From: Clostridiales bacterium | Lineage (GTDB): Bacteria > Bacillota > Clostridia > Tissierellales > Dethiosulfatibacteraceae | Direction of reading: 5' to 3' | NCBI GenBank assembly: GCA_003539375.1 | Contig: DPPH01000138.1 | Coordinates: forward strand, 1,015-17,617 | Length of the DNA stretch: 16,603 bases | In this document: positions 6,678 to 12,957 of the stretch, piece after piece | Position numbering within the stretch: the stretch's first letter is position 1 | Layout of the letters: each line of letters starts with the position of its first letter | Position numbers and translations under genes: made by a program | Notes under the pieces: model-generated | Databases searched by the model: none | Told to the model about the DNA's origin: nothing | Seen by the model: only the letters and a program-made list of their open reading frames with translations

Positions 6678-6681
6678 ATTA

Positions 6682-6710
6682 TTTAACTAATGAAATTTAT
6701 GTGGTAAAAT
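6682..6710 (+). promoter_or_regulatory. Sigma-70 promoter of birA
   Basis: TTTAAC (6682-6687), 17 bp and TAAAAT (6705-6710) preceded by TGG (extended -10). The predicted start is near 6717. The ribosome binding site GAGGTG (6731-6736) precedes ATG 6741. Confidence 0.65.
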
Positions 6711-6740
6711 TATATGAGTTATTAATCAAAGAGGTGAATC

Positions 6741-7721
6741 ATGAAGGATAAAATACTACACATATTAAAAGAAAGCACAGATTACGTGTCCGGGGAAAAA
6801 ATAAGCAACTTACTTAATGTAAGCCGAACAGCAATCTGGAAAAATATCAATTCTCTTAAAGAAGAAGGATACAAAATAGATTCTGTATCTAGAAAAGGAT
6901 ATAAGCTTATAAACTCTCCGGATATACTGTCTTATGAAGAAATAAAACCTTATTTAAACACTACCTATATAGGAAGGAACATATTATACTTTAATACTAT
7001 AGATTCTACCAACAAAAAAGCTAAAAATATTGCAGAATCATCTTCTGACGGTACTGTAGTAATAAGCGAAGAACAAAAAGCCGGTAGGGGGCGTCTTGGA
7101 AGAAATTGGTCCTCCCCAAAAGGCAAAAGTCTTCTTATATCTATACTTCTCAAACCAAATATAGATCCATCTAAAGTTTCAAATATTACTTTAGTAGGAG
7201 CGGTCGCATTAGTTAAGACATTAGAAAACTTTGGTATAGAAGGTTTAATAAAATGGCCAAATGATATAATAATAAATGATAAAAAAATAGCTGGAATCCT
7301 TACTGAAATGAGTGCGGAAATCAATCAGGTTAACTACATAGTAATGGGTATCGGTGTAAATCTATATGTAAAATCAGAAGAATTTCCTGATGATATAAGA
7401 CATAAAGCAGGATCCATATTATCAGAAACAGGTAAAAGTATAGATAGAAAAGAATTTACCGGCAAGTTTTTAAACTATTTCGAAAAATACTACCAGGAAT
7501 ATTTCCTGGGAAATAATTTTAAAGAAATAGTAAGAATTTCTAAAGAAAAATCTATTCTTTTAGGTAAAGAAGTTAGAATTATAAGTAGAGATACTACTTA
7601 TGAAGCTAAGGTATTGGACATAACCGAAGAAGGTCATCTACTGATAGAAAAGAAAGATGGTACTAAAGAAGAAATATACTCCGGCGAAGTATCTGTCAGA
7701 GGAAAGAATGGATATATATAA
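6741..7721 (+). CDS. birA: Bifunctional biotin-protein ligase and biotin operon repressor BirA
   Basis: A 326-residue class II BirA. It makes biotinoyl-5'-AMP, transfers biotin to acceptor proteins such as acetyl-CoA carboxylase BCCP, and when ligand-loaded represses biotin genes. The N-terminus is a winged helix (about 1-58; NLLNVSRTAIWKNINSLKEEGY), absent from the shorter monofunctional ligases. The catalytic domain has GRGRLGR (115-121) and KWPND (171-175), with KKIAGILTEM next, including the conserved active-site Lys. The C-terminal domain (about 280-326) is SH3-like. ATG 6741 has GAGGTG upstream. Three operator-like sequences in this window, two at bioY and one before birA itself, are the expected targets. 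The gene is adjacent to an activator gene that seems functionally unrelated. Confidence 0.95.
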   Translation: MKDKILHILKESTDYVSGEKISNLLNVSRTAIWKNINSLKEEGYKIDSVSRKGYKLINSPDILSYEEIKPYLNTTYIGRNILYFNTIDSTNKKAKNIAESSSDGTVVISEEQKAGRGRLGRNWSSPKGKSLLISILLKPNIDPSKVSNITLVGAVALVKTLENFGIEGLIKWPNDIIINDKKIAGILTEMSAEINQVNYIVMGIGVNLYVKSEEFPDDIRHKAGSILSETGKSIDRKEFTGKFLNYFEKYYQEYFLGNNFKEIVRISKEKSILLGKEVRIISRDTTYEAKVLDITEEGHLLIEKKDGTKEEIYSGEVSVRGKNGYI

Positions 7722-7857
7722 AAATTTTTCCATTCAAATGCTAGCTGCTTACCTACCTAAAAGTTATAACAAAGACATATTTAATACAAAGTCAGATATG
7801 TTTTTCAACCATATAGTGAAAGAGTCTATGTCTGGAAGTGATATTTATATTAATTAA
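7708..7857 (+). CDS. Doubtful 49-codon ORF overlapping the end of birA
   Basis: ATG 7708 opens a 49-codon frame that overlaps the last 14 bases of birA in another frame and has AGAGGAAA in front, a fair ribosome binding site, so translational coupling is possible. The product, starting MDIYKNFSIQMLAAYLPKSYNK, is polar with no membrane segment and no motif I recognise. It could be a small real protein, or a truncated remnant of a longer gene formerly linked to birA; its start faintly recalls the N-terminal linkers of clostridial lytic transglycosylases, which is a weak impression only. No terminator was found between it and the convergent PIN gene. Confidence 0.35.
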   Translation: MDIYKNFSIQMLAAYLPKSYNKDIFNTKSDMFFNHIVKESMSGSDIYIN

Positions 7858-7871
7858 ATTTCGAGAGAATC

Positions 7872-8408
7872 TTATATATTATCAATAGCTATATTTTTCA
7901 AAAAATCATCTATTAAACTTCTTCTAATATAACAAGTAGTTTTATTACTGCCTAATAAATTGCATAGTTTCTTTAATTCATCCAAAGTAATATAGTTTAT
8001 TTCATAAGCTTTACCCAACACGCCTAATATGCCTATATATTCTATTTCAAGCTCATTACAAGCTTTTCTAACTAAACCATCATTACTGTTGCAGTAATAA
8101 GTATATTGTTTAGCTATTGAGATTGCCATTTTGTCAGGATTAGAAAGTTTGTTGAACTTTTTACTATTTGTCAATTCATAGTAGGTTGTATAACCTATGT
8201 CATTTTCTAAATCAGATACTTTATATTCAAATTCATATAATTCTTCCATCACTTCTCTTAGAATTTCCATATCATATATTACTCTTGGTATTGTAACTTT
8301 ATCAAATACCTTGAAAAGTATATCTAATCTTTTAAGTTCAAATAAATCTACTAATATATTATTATCTACAACAGCTGAGTTTATGTTAGAGTTTTTCGTA
8401 TTGGTCAA
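7872..8408 (-). CDS. PIN-domain protein (DUF3368-like), putative RNase toxin
   Basis: A protein of 178 residues from the proposed start with the order of a DUF3368-type PIN domain. It shows an N-terminal AVVDNNILVDLF (acidic D15), LDILFKVFDKVTIPRVIYDM, a central LSNPDKMAISIA (D92), then the late acid in SNDGLVRKACNELEIEYIGILGVLGKA (D110). PIN proteins are Mg-dependent nucleases, often VapC-like toxins that cut RNA. The frame continues to a GTG at 8417, but that codon overlaps its only Shine-Dalgarno, GGAG (8420-8417), which stands 8 nt before TTG 8408; TTG is preferred. The gene overlaps the end of the XRE-ImmA/IrrE gene by 23 bp, so the two are translationally coupled and form one unit. Toxin activity is inferred from context and fold, and the acidic site looks intact. 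Confidence 0.72.
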   Translation of the reverse strand: MTNTKNSNINSAVVDNNILVDLFELKRLDILFKVFDKVTIPRVIYDMEILREVMEELYEFEYKVSDLENDIGYTTYYELTNSKKFNKLSNPDKMAISIAKQYTYYCNSNDGLVRKACNELEIEYIGILGVLGKAYEINYITLDELKKLCNLLGSNKTTCYIRRSLIDDFLKNIAIDNI

Positions 8409-9516
8409 TAGAACCACTCCAATCTTTAATTATTTTTCTCGCTTCAATTAGATTAATGTTTAATGCTTCAGCTATTCTATTTACCGATATATCTTCATTT
8501 AAGTATAGATTTTTCATTGTTGATACAAGTCTATTGTTTTTATCTTCAATTGATATGGCATCTATTGGATCTGGTTCTATTTTTTCCCATCCTTTTATAT
8601 TTAATCTTTTCCAAAATTCTCTATATTTGCCTTTGCTTATAATACCATAGTCGTGCAAAGACATATATAAAGTCTGAATACTAACCTTAAAATATTTTTT
8701 CATTTCATATATATCAACATTTTTACCTTTTGACTTAATGTATTTCTTAACTAAATTCTCTGGTAATAAGAAATACCCTGCAAACTGGTTTGCTACTTTT
8801 TCGTCTATACTACTTCTACTGCTTTTATACAATGGATCATTACTATATTCTTTATACTCATTTCTGTTAAATAAAATATGTCCCAACTCATGAAAAAGAG
8901 AAAAAATTTGTCTTTCTTCAGAAATTTTTTTATTAGTATTAACAAAAATAAAGCTTCCAAAATCATTCGAATATGATGAAGCACCAAAAAATTTCTCATT
9001 AGAATGAGGTAAGGCTATAACATTTATACCTTCTTTTTCTAAAACATCGTAGTAGTTGTTAGGAATAACTTCTTCTATATTAAATTGCTCTCTTATTTCC
9101 AGGGCTACATTTTTTATGTTATTTTTATCTTCTTCATTTATTTTTCTCTTTTCAATATTAAGGTTATAGTTCTGAGGTATATATCTCATTTTATCTAAAT
9201 CAACAATTGATATATAATTTTCAAAATAATTGTATATTTCTTGAAAATCAAACTCTTCGATATTTTCTGCTGGCTTATCTGCTCTAAAAAGTAAATTTAA
9301 TTTATTATGTTTTTCACTAAAAAAGAAATCAAAAGGTACATTAAAATATCTAGCTATAATAGCTAATTTCTGACTATCAATTATCTGTTTTCCATTTAAA
9401 TAACTTGATACAGTTGGATGGGTAACTCCTATTATTTTTGCCATTTCCCTTTGAGAGATTTTTTTACTATCCATTAATTCTTTTATATTTCTACCAATTA
9501 TTTTTTCTACATTCAT
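8386..9516 (-). CDS. XRE-family HTH fused to ImmA/IrrE metallopeptidase (COG2856)
   Basis: A 376-residue fusion. Residues about 8-62 are an XRE helix-turn-helix (SQREMAKIIGVTHPTVSSYLNGK). Residues about 150-300 are an ImmA/IrrE-type Zn peptidase with HELGH (209-213) and a likely third ligand E239 in the DEKVANQFAGYFLLP motif. The C-terminal 60 residues hold a second possible helix-turn-helix (ISVNRIAEALNINLIEARKIIKDW). ImmA-like peptidases cleave repressors in mobile elements, and XRE-COG2856 fusions commonly sit next to PIN or other toxin genes. Here the likely role is DNA-binding antitoxin/autorepressor of the overlapping PIN gene, with proteolysis perhaps acting as a switch. ATG 9516 has AAAGGAGGG at good spacing. 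A palindrome lies between the -35 and -10 of its promoter. No integrase or phage gene is nearby. Confidence 0.88.
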   Translation of the reverse strand: MNVEKIIGRNIKELMDSKKISQREMAKIIGVTHPTVSSYLNGKQIIDSQKLAIIARYFNVPFDFFFSEKHNKLNLLFRADKPAENIEEFDFQEIYNYFENYISIVDLDKMRYIPQNYNLNIEKRKINEEDKNNIKNVALEIREQFNIEEVIPNNYYDVLEKEGINVIALPHSNEKFFGASSYSNDFGSFIFVNTNKKISEERQIFSLFHELGHILFNRNEYKEYSNDPLYKSSRSSIDEKVANQFAGYFLLPENLVKKYIKSKGKNVDIYEMKKYFKVSIQTLYMSLHDYGIISKGKYREFWKRLNIKGWEKIEPDPIDAISIEDKNNRLVSTMKNLYLNEDISVNRIAEALNINLIEARKIIKDWSGSIDQYEKL

Positions 9517-9538
9517 TTCCTATCCCTCCTTTATAATT

Positions 9539-9579
9539 ATTTTACCATATATTGTTTATATATACAATATTTTGGTAAA
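9539..9579 (-). promoter_or_regulatory. Promoter and palindromic operator of the XRE-PIN pair
   Basis: On the minus strand TTGTAT (9567-9562), 17 bp and TAAAAT (9544-9539) with TGG before it (extended -10). An imperfect palindrome fills the interval: ATATTGT (9549-9555) with ACAATAT (9564-9570), and outer arms TTTACCA (9541-9547) with TGGTAAA (9573-9579). This is the placement expected for an XRE autorepressor site. Confidence 0.68.
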
Positions 9580-9632
9580 TTTACTAACCATTATAGTGTA
9601 TTTTTAAAAGATATCCCTTTAATTTCATCTAC

Positions 9633-9658
9633 CGTTTCATTTTGAATTGATTGAAACG
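9633..9658. repeat. Short inverted repeat between the XRE and permease genes
   Basis: CGTTTCA (9633-9639) and TGAAACG (9652-9658) are separated by 12 bp. It has no T-tract and lies upstream of the XRE promoter and downstream of the permease terminator. It may be a protein-binding site; its function is unknown. Confidence 0.35.
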
Positions 9659-9674
9659 ATACCAGTTCTTATTA

Positions 9675-9711
9675 TAAAAACCTACCCCAGTAATTTTCAC
9701 TAGGGTAGGTT
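9675..9711 (-). terminator. Intrinsic terminator of the YtrA-like ABC operon
   Basis: On the minus strand AACCTACCC pairs with GGGTAGGTT (plus-strand arms 9679-9687 and 9703-9711), followed by a run of five T (to 9676). It begins a few bases after the permease stop codon. Confidence 0.85.
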
Positions 9712-9715
9712 AAGT

Positions 9716-11530
9716 TTATTTTATTTCTATATTTAAGTAATCCTCAAGCATGTTAACAGTATTTTCAAAGTCCTCGTTTATTTGTATATCATATCTCATA
9801 TACTTCATGTTTCCAGTTTCAGATGTTTCATAAAATATCGAGTAATTTCTATAATAGGTCTCCGGTTTTACTTCAGGAACTGCAGTTTCTACTTCTTTAT
9901 CCTCTTCTATTCTTCTTTCAATATAGTAGTCTGGGCTCCTATTTGCATCAGGTCTTATAAGAATTTCAAAGGAATATTTTGACTCCTGTAAATAATTTTG
10001 GTAATCTTTCTCTAAATTAATTTTAAGTTTTTCAATATCTATATCACTAATATCGTGAGTCTTGTATCCATTTTCGTCGTTGATTTCAAAATTAATATTG
10101 TCTATGTATGATTTGTTAAAGTACTTGTTATTATATGGAAGCCTACTTTCGAATTCTTCAGTACTTAGTATTTCTTTAGCTTTAGAGTTTAGATAATCTC
10201 CATTGTAATCTTCTGCTTGTTCTAAGTTGTAGTATCTCGTCAAGTTATCTCCATCTTTCATCACATAGGTTATAATAACATTTTGATTTAAGTAGTAACT
10301 TTGATCTTCCAGTATGTGTTGATGGATGTCGATTATATTATCTATGCTTTTAGCTGAAGTATATACATCAACATTTTCTTTAAAGCTTTCCTCTTCTATG
10401 TCTTCAAGATTGAAGTCGTAAACCTGCCTGCTTCTCTCCCATTCCTGTTGGTAATGATACATAGAATTTCCAATAAAAGCATATTCTACTTCTTCAGCCT
10501 CGGGTATGTAGTACTCGTACTGATTTGTAGCTATATTTCCACCTACAATAAACAGTGCAAAAATAACTAAGTAAATTATGTACATCTTTAAACCCTTAAA
10601 TGATGGGGAAAATGACTTTTCTAAGATAGCATTTATTATGTAATAACCTAGAGCTGATAATAAAACAAATACAGCCATCTTTCCAACAAAACTCTCAGTC
10701 CTTAATGCTAGTGAAAATCCTATAGGTACTAATGTAGCTAAAAACAATGATATGAAATATTTATATCCATCGTAAACAACCAGTTCAGTTGTTCTCTCGT
10801 TTTTTCTCCTTTTTAGCAGTTTAAATCCTATTAAGTATAGTACAGTCATAATAACTGCCAGCTGGAAAAAGTAAGTCCAGTTTATCCCATCATCAAAGTA
10901 ATTTAAAAAGTACAAGTTGTTAACCTTGTAGTAATTGTCAACAAAGCTATTGAAAAGTATATTTGCATTAAATCCTAAGGCTAAATCTTCAATGATTGTA
11001 AATAAATAGTTAAGTATAGCTAGAAATGATAAAGGCAGTGTAAAGTTTACAACAGTTGCTACTGCTGCAGCTAAAGAGTTACCTGTAAGTATACTTGAAA
11101 AAGCTGCCGTTATAATCCCAGTAATAAGCCAAGGTATAGTAATTATATACATTTCGTGTACATCAACACCAGCTATCATATTTATTACACCTAAAATACC
11201 GATTAAAACTGCTGTGAATATAAAGTTGGTGATTATGGTTATATTTACTCTCTGCAAAGAAGTCATAGGTTTAGACAAGTAGTATCCCAACTTTCTATTG
11301 TCGTGGAGATAACTAAAGTCTATTATGCAGTTAATGAACACAAGAATGAAAATTTCTATCATTCCCACTACTATATTTCCTTCCTGTATTTCACTTATAA
11401 GTAATAAGGGCATTATTAATACAGTAATAATTAATATAGCAAAGGATATTAAAAACCAGTTTTTCTTACCTGCAATACTGTCCAACAGTACCGTTTTAAA
11501 ATTATTAGGAAATAAATTCTTCTTTTCCAT
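9716..11530 (-). CDS. ABC-2-type permease with large extracytoplasmic C-terminal domain (YtrC/YtrD-like)
   Basis: A membrane protein of 604 residues. The first ~250 residues are an ABC-2-like permease core with about six hydrophobic segments. Two or three more follow at about 260-345 (up to FALFIVGGNIATNQYEYYI), then a polar, Tyr/Glu/Asp-rich domain of about 260 residues, presumably outside the membrane. This layout resembles Bacillus YtrC/YtrD permeases, encoded with YtrA regulators and induced by cell-wall antibiotics. The frame extends to GTG 11539, but that codon overlaps AGGAGG, which stands 8 nt before ATG 11530, the preferred start; this leaves 25 bp of overlap with the ATPase gene. 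It is the last gene of the operon, with a terminator just beyond. The transported substrate is unknown. Confidence 0.83.
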   Translation of the reverse strand: MEKKNLFPNNFKTVLLDSIAGKKNWFLISFAILIITVLIMPLLLISEIQEGNIVVGMIEIFILVFINCIIDFSYLHDNRKLGYYLSKPMTSLQRVNITIITNFIFTAVLIGILGVINMIAGVDVHEMYIITIPWLITGIITAAFSSILTGNSLAAAVATVVNFTLPLSFLAILNYLFTIIEDLALGFNANILFNSFVDNYYKVNNLYFLNYFDDGINWTYFFQLAVIMTVLYLIGFKLLKRRKNERTTELVVYDGYKYFISLFLATLVPIGFSLALRTESFVGKMAVFVLLSALGYYIINAILEKSFSPSFKGLKMYIIYLVIFALFIVGGNIATNQYEYYIPEAEEVEYAFIGNSMYHYQQEWERSRQVYDFNLEDIEEESFKENVDVYTSAKSIDNIIDIHQHILEDQSYYLNQNVIITYVMKDGDNLTRYYNLEQAEDYNGDYLNSKAKEILSTEEFESRLPYNNKYFNKSYIDNINFEINDENGYKTHDISDIDIEKLKINLEKDYQNYLQESKYSFEILIRPDANRSPDYYIERRIEEDKEVETAVPEVKPETYYRNYSIFYETSETGNMKYMRYDIQINEDFENTVNMLEDYLNIEIK

Positions 11531-12407
11531 ATCCGGCACCTCCTAACTCTGTAATAAATATTTCTTCTAAATCCATAGATAGTTCATCAAATATTAAAAG
11601 AGTGTATTTTTCGTTTAAATCTTTCCTAAATATGTCAACGTCTCCTTTTATTATGCCGAAGTATACGCTGCCAATTTTTTGTGTTTTGATAATTTCGTAT
11701 TTATCACTTTTTATCTCTTTATACTCTTCTTCTACGGCAAATTGTACTCTTTTAACTTCTTCCTTAAGAGTATCCATTTTTTCTTCTTTTATTATCCTTC
11801 CCTCGTGCATGATCCCAATTTTATCACATATGTTGTCTATTTCTTTTAAGTCGTGGGAAGATATGATTACCGTAACATCCCTCTCCATAACTTCATTGAT
11901 AAGAACGTTCCAAAATTTTCTTTTTACTACTGCATCCAGACCATCTACTACCTCATCTAAAAGTAGTACTTCCGGCTTAGCTGATACAGCTATTATAAAG
12001 GCAGCTTGCTTCTTTTGACCTTTTGACAAGGTGGTTAATTTTGCTTTTCTATTTATATTGAAAAATTTAAGCAGTTTTTCATATTTTTCTACAGACATGT
12101 TTTTATAAAGTTTGCTTTCGTATTTAAAGAGCATGTCCAAGTTGTATCCATAGGGAAAATATAAGTCATCCTGTATGTAGTAAAATTTTTCTATTTCAGG
12201 ACTTGCTTCTTTTATTTGAGTATCTTTGTAGTAAATACTTCCGCTGTCTCCTTTAAATATTTGTATAATATGTTTAAGGAGAGTAGTTTTACCGCAGCCG
12301 TTTGAACCCACTAAACCGTAAATCTGTCCAGTATTTGCTGTTATATTTATATCTTTTAGCACGTTAAAGTCTCTAAACCATTTGTTTAAACCTTCAACTC
12401 TTATCAT
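11505..12407 (-). CDS. ABC transporter ATPase of the YtrA-like operon (YtrB-like)
   Basis: An ATP-binding subunit of 300 residues. It has Walker A GSNGCGKTT (34-42), a Q-loop (YIQDD), the signature LSKGQKKQ (127-134), Walker B EVLLLDE (about 146-152) and switch His185 (SSHD). The Walker B tail reads DEVVDGLD where most exporters have DEPTxGLD; the catalytic Glu is intact. Residues about 210-300 form an extra regulatory-type C-terminal domain. The frame begins at ATG 12416, only 2 nt after GGAG; ATG 12407 is 9 nt away and starts the usual MIRVEGLNK, so it is preferred. The 5' end overlaps ytrA-like codons by 14 bp and the 3' end overlaps the permease, showing a tightly coupled operon. It powers the neighbouring permease, probably in cell-envelope stress defence. 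Confidence 0.9.
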   Translation of the reverse strand: MIRVEGLNKWFRDFNVLKDINITANTGQIYGLVGSNGCGKTTLLKHIIQIFKGDSGSIYYKDTQIKEASPEIEKFYYIQDDLYFPYGYNLDMLFKYESKLYKNMSVEKYEKLLKFFNINRKAKLTTLSKGQKKQAAFIIAVSAKPEVLLLDEVVDGLDAVVKRKFWNVLINEVMERDVTVIISSHDLKEIDNICDKIGIMHEGRIIKEEKMDTLKEEVKRVQFAVEEEYKEIKSDKYEIIKTQKIGSVYFGIIKGDVDIFRKDLNEKYTLLIFDELSMDLEEIFITELGGAGYGKEEFIS

Positions 12408-12777
12408 AACCCTCATCTCCTTTCAGAAGATTTTTTATGAAATCTATTATTTCATTATCCGTCATTTTTATTAATCGCATTGATTTAATTGATTCTTTTA
12501 GATTTAATTCTATACGTTTCATATAAGTACTTAATGATTCGTCTCTTTTGTTTACAAAGTATCCTTTACCCTGTTCCGATCTTATATAGTTATCCATTTC
12601 CAATAGTTTATATCCCTTAACTATTGTATTTGGATTTATTCTCAGAGTAGAAGCGAGTTCTCGTACTGAAGGTATCTTTTCATTAGGCTTTAAAACCCTG
12701 GATACGATAAGTCTCACAAATTCACTGTAAATCTGCTCGTATATAGGATTAGAACTATTTGAATCTATTCTAATCAT
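12394..12777 (-). CDS. GntR-family regulator, YtrA subfamily
   Basis: A 127-residue repressor with the GntR winged helix (about 5-70; NPIYEQIYSEFVRLIV then PSVRELASTLRINPNTIVKGYKLLE) and only a short C-terminal helix pair, as in the YtrA subfamily, which lacks a large effector domain. It is the first gene of a regulator-ATPase-permease operon, the usual YtrA arrangement. The reading frame extends to GTG 12795, but codons 2-4 of that version are the Shine-Dalgarno AAAGGAG and the GTG lies inside an operator. ATG 12777, 8 nt after GGAG and beginning MIRIDSNSSNPIYEQ, is the likely start. It probably represses its own operon through the two tandem sites upstream and is relieved by an envelope-stress signal. 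Confidence 0.92.
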   Translation of the reverse strand: MIRIDSNSSNPIYEQIYSEFVRLIVSRVLKPNEKIPSVRELASTLRINPNTIVKGYKLLEMDNYIRSEQGKGYFVNKRDESLSTYMKRIELNLKESIKSMRLIKMTDNEIIDFIKNLLKGDEGYDKS

Positions 12778-12793
12778 AGTCATATCTCCTTTC

Positions 12794-12844
12794 ACTGTAT
12801 TAGTATATGTATTACAGTAACTGTATTATACTTCCTGGTACAGT
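12794..12844. promoter_or_regulatory. Two tandem YtrA-type operators
   Basis: ACTGTA-N13-TACAGT occurs twice, at 12794-12818 and 12820-12844, one base apart. The spacer length and the 6-bp inverted arms match the operator described for Bacillus YtrA (AGTGTA, 13 bp, AACACT). The inner arms also make a palindrome TACAGTAACTGTA (12813-12825). The upstream site spans the -10, and the downstream one lies between the transcription start and the ribosome binding site. Confidence 0.82.
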
Positions 12845-12853
12845 TAAAGTCAA
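12825..12853 (-). promoter_or_regulatory. Sigma-70 promoter of the YtrA-like operon
   Basis: On the minus strand TTGACT (12853-12848), 17 bp and TATAAT (12830-12825). It is overlapped by the tandem operators, so repressor binding would block it. Confidence 0.82.
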
Positions 12854-12881
12854 TTACTTATTTATTAATTTTTTATTTATA

Positions 12882-12939
12882 TAAAAAAATACTTCCTGTA
12901 GACAATTAAGTAAAAGTTATTGTTCAAGAAGTATTTTTT
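12882..12939 (-). terminator. Intrinsic terminator after the YibE/F gene
   Basis: A perfect 12-bp stem, AAAAAATACTTC (12884-12895) with GAAGTATTTTTT (12928-12939), and an inner ACAAT/ATTGT pair (12902-12906, 12919-12923). On the minus strand the hairpin ends in a run of seven T. It separates the YibE/F gene from the YtrA-like operon. The symmetric arms would also allow some plus-strand termination. Confidence 0.88.
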
Positions 12940-12957
12940 GATTTAACTTATTTTTTG

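Noticed and set aside
7493..7509. Perfect palindrome CCAGGAA-TAT-TTCCTGG inside birA
   Set aside because: It lies in the coding region, encodes ordinary BirA residues (YQEYFLG) and has no T-tract or promoter context; most likely coincidence.
11602..12018. A 138-codon plus-strand open frame antisense to the ABC ATPase gene
   Set aside because: The translation is Ser/Thr/Ile/Phe-rich as expected from the complement of A+T-rich coding DNA, and the ATPase on the other strand has all its motifs.
12778..12795. The GTG 12795 start for the YtrA-like gene
   Set aside because: Codons 2-4 are the Shine-Dalgarno AAAGGAG, the GTG sits inside an operator, and family members begin with the MIRID-like sequence at 12777.
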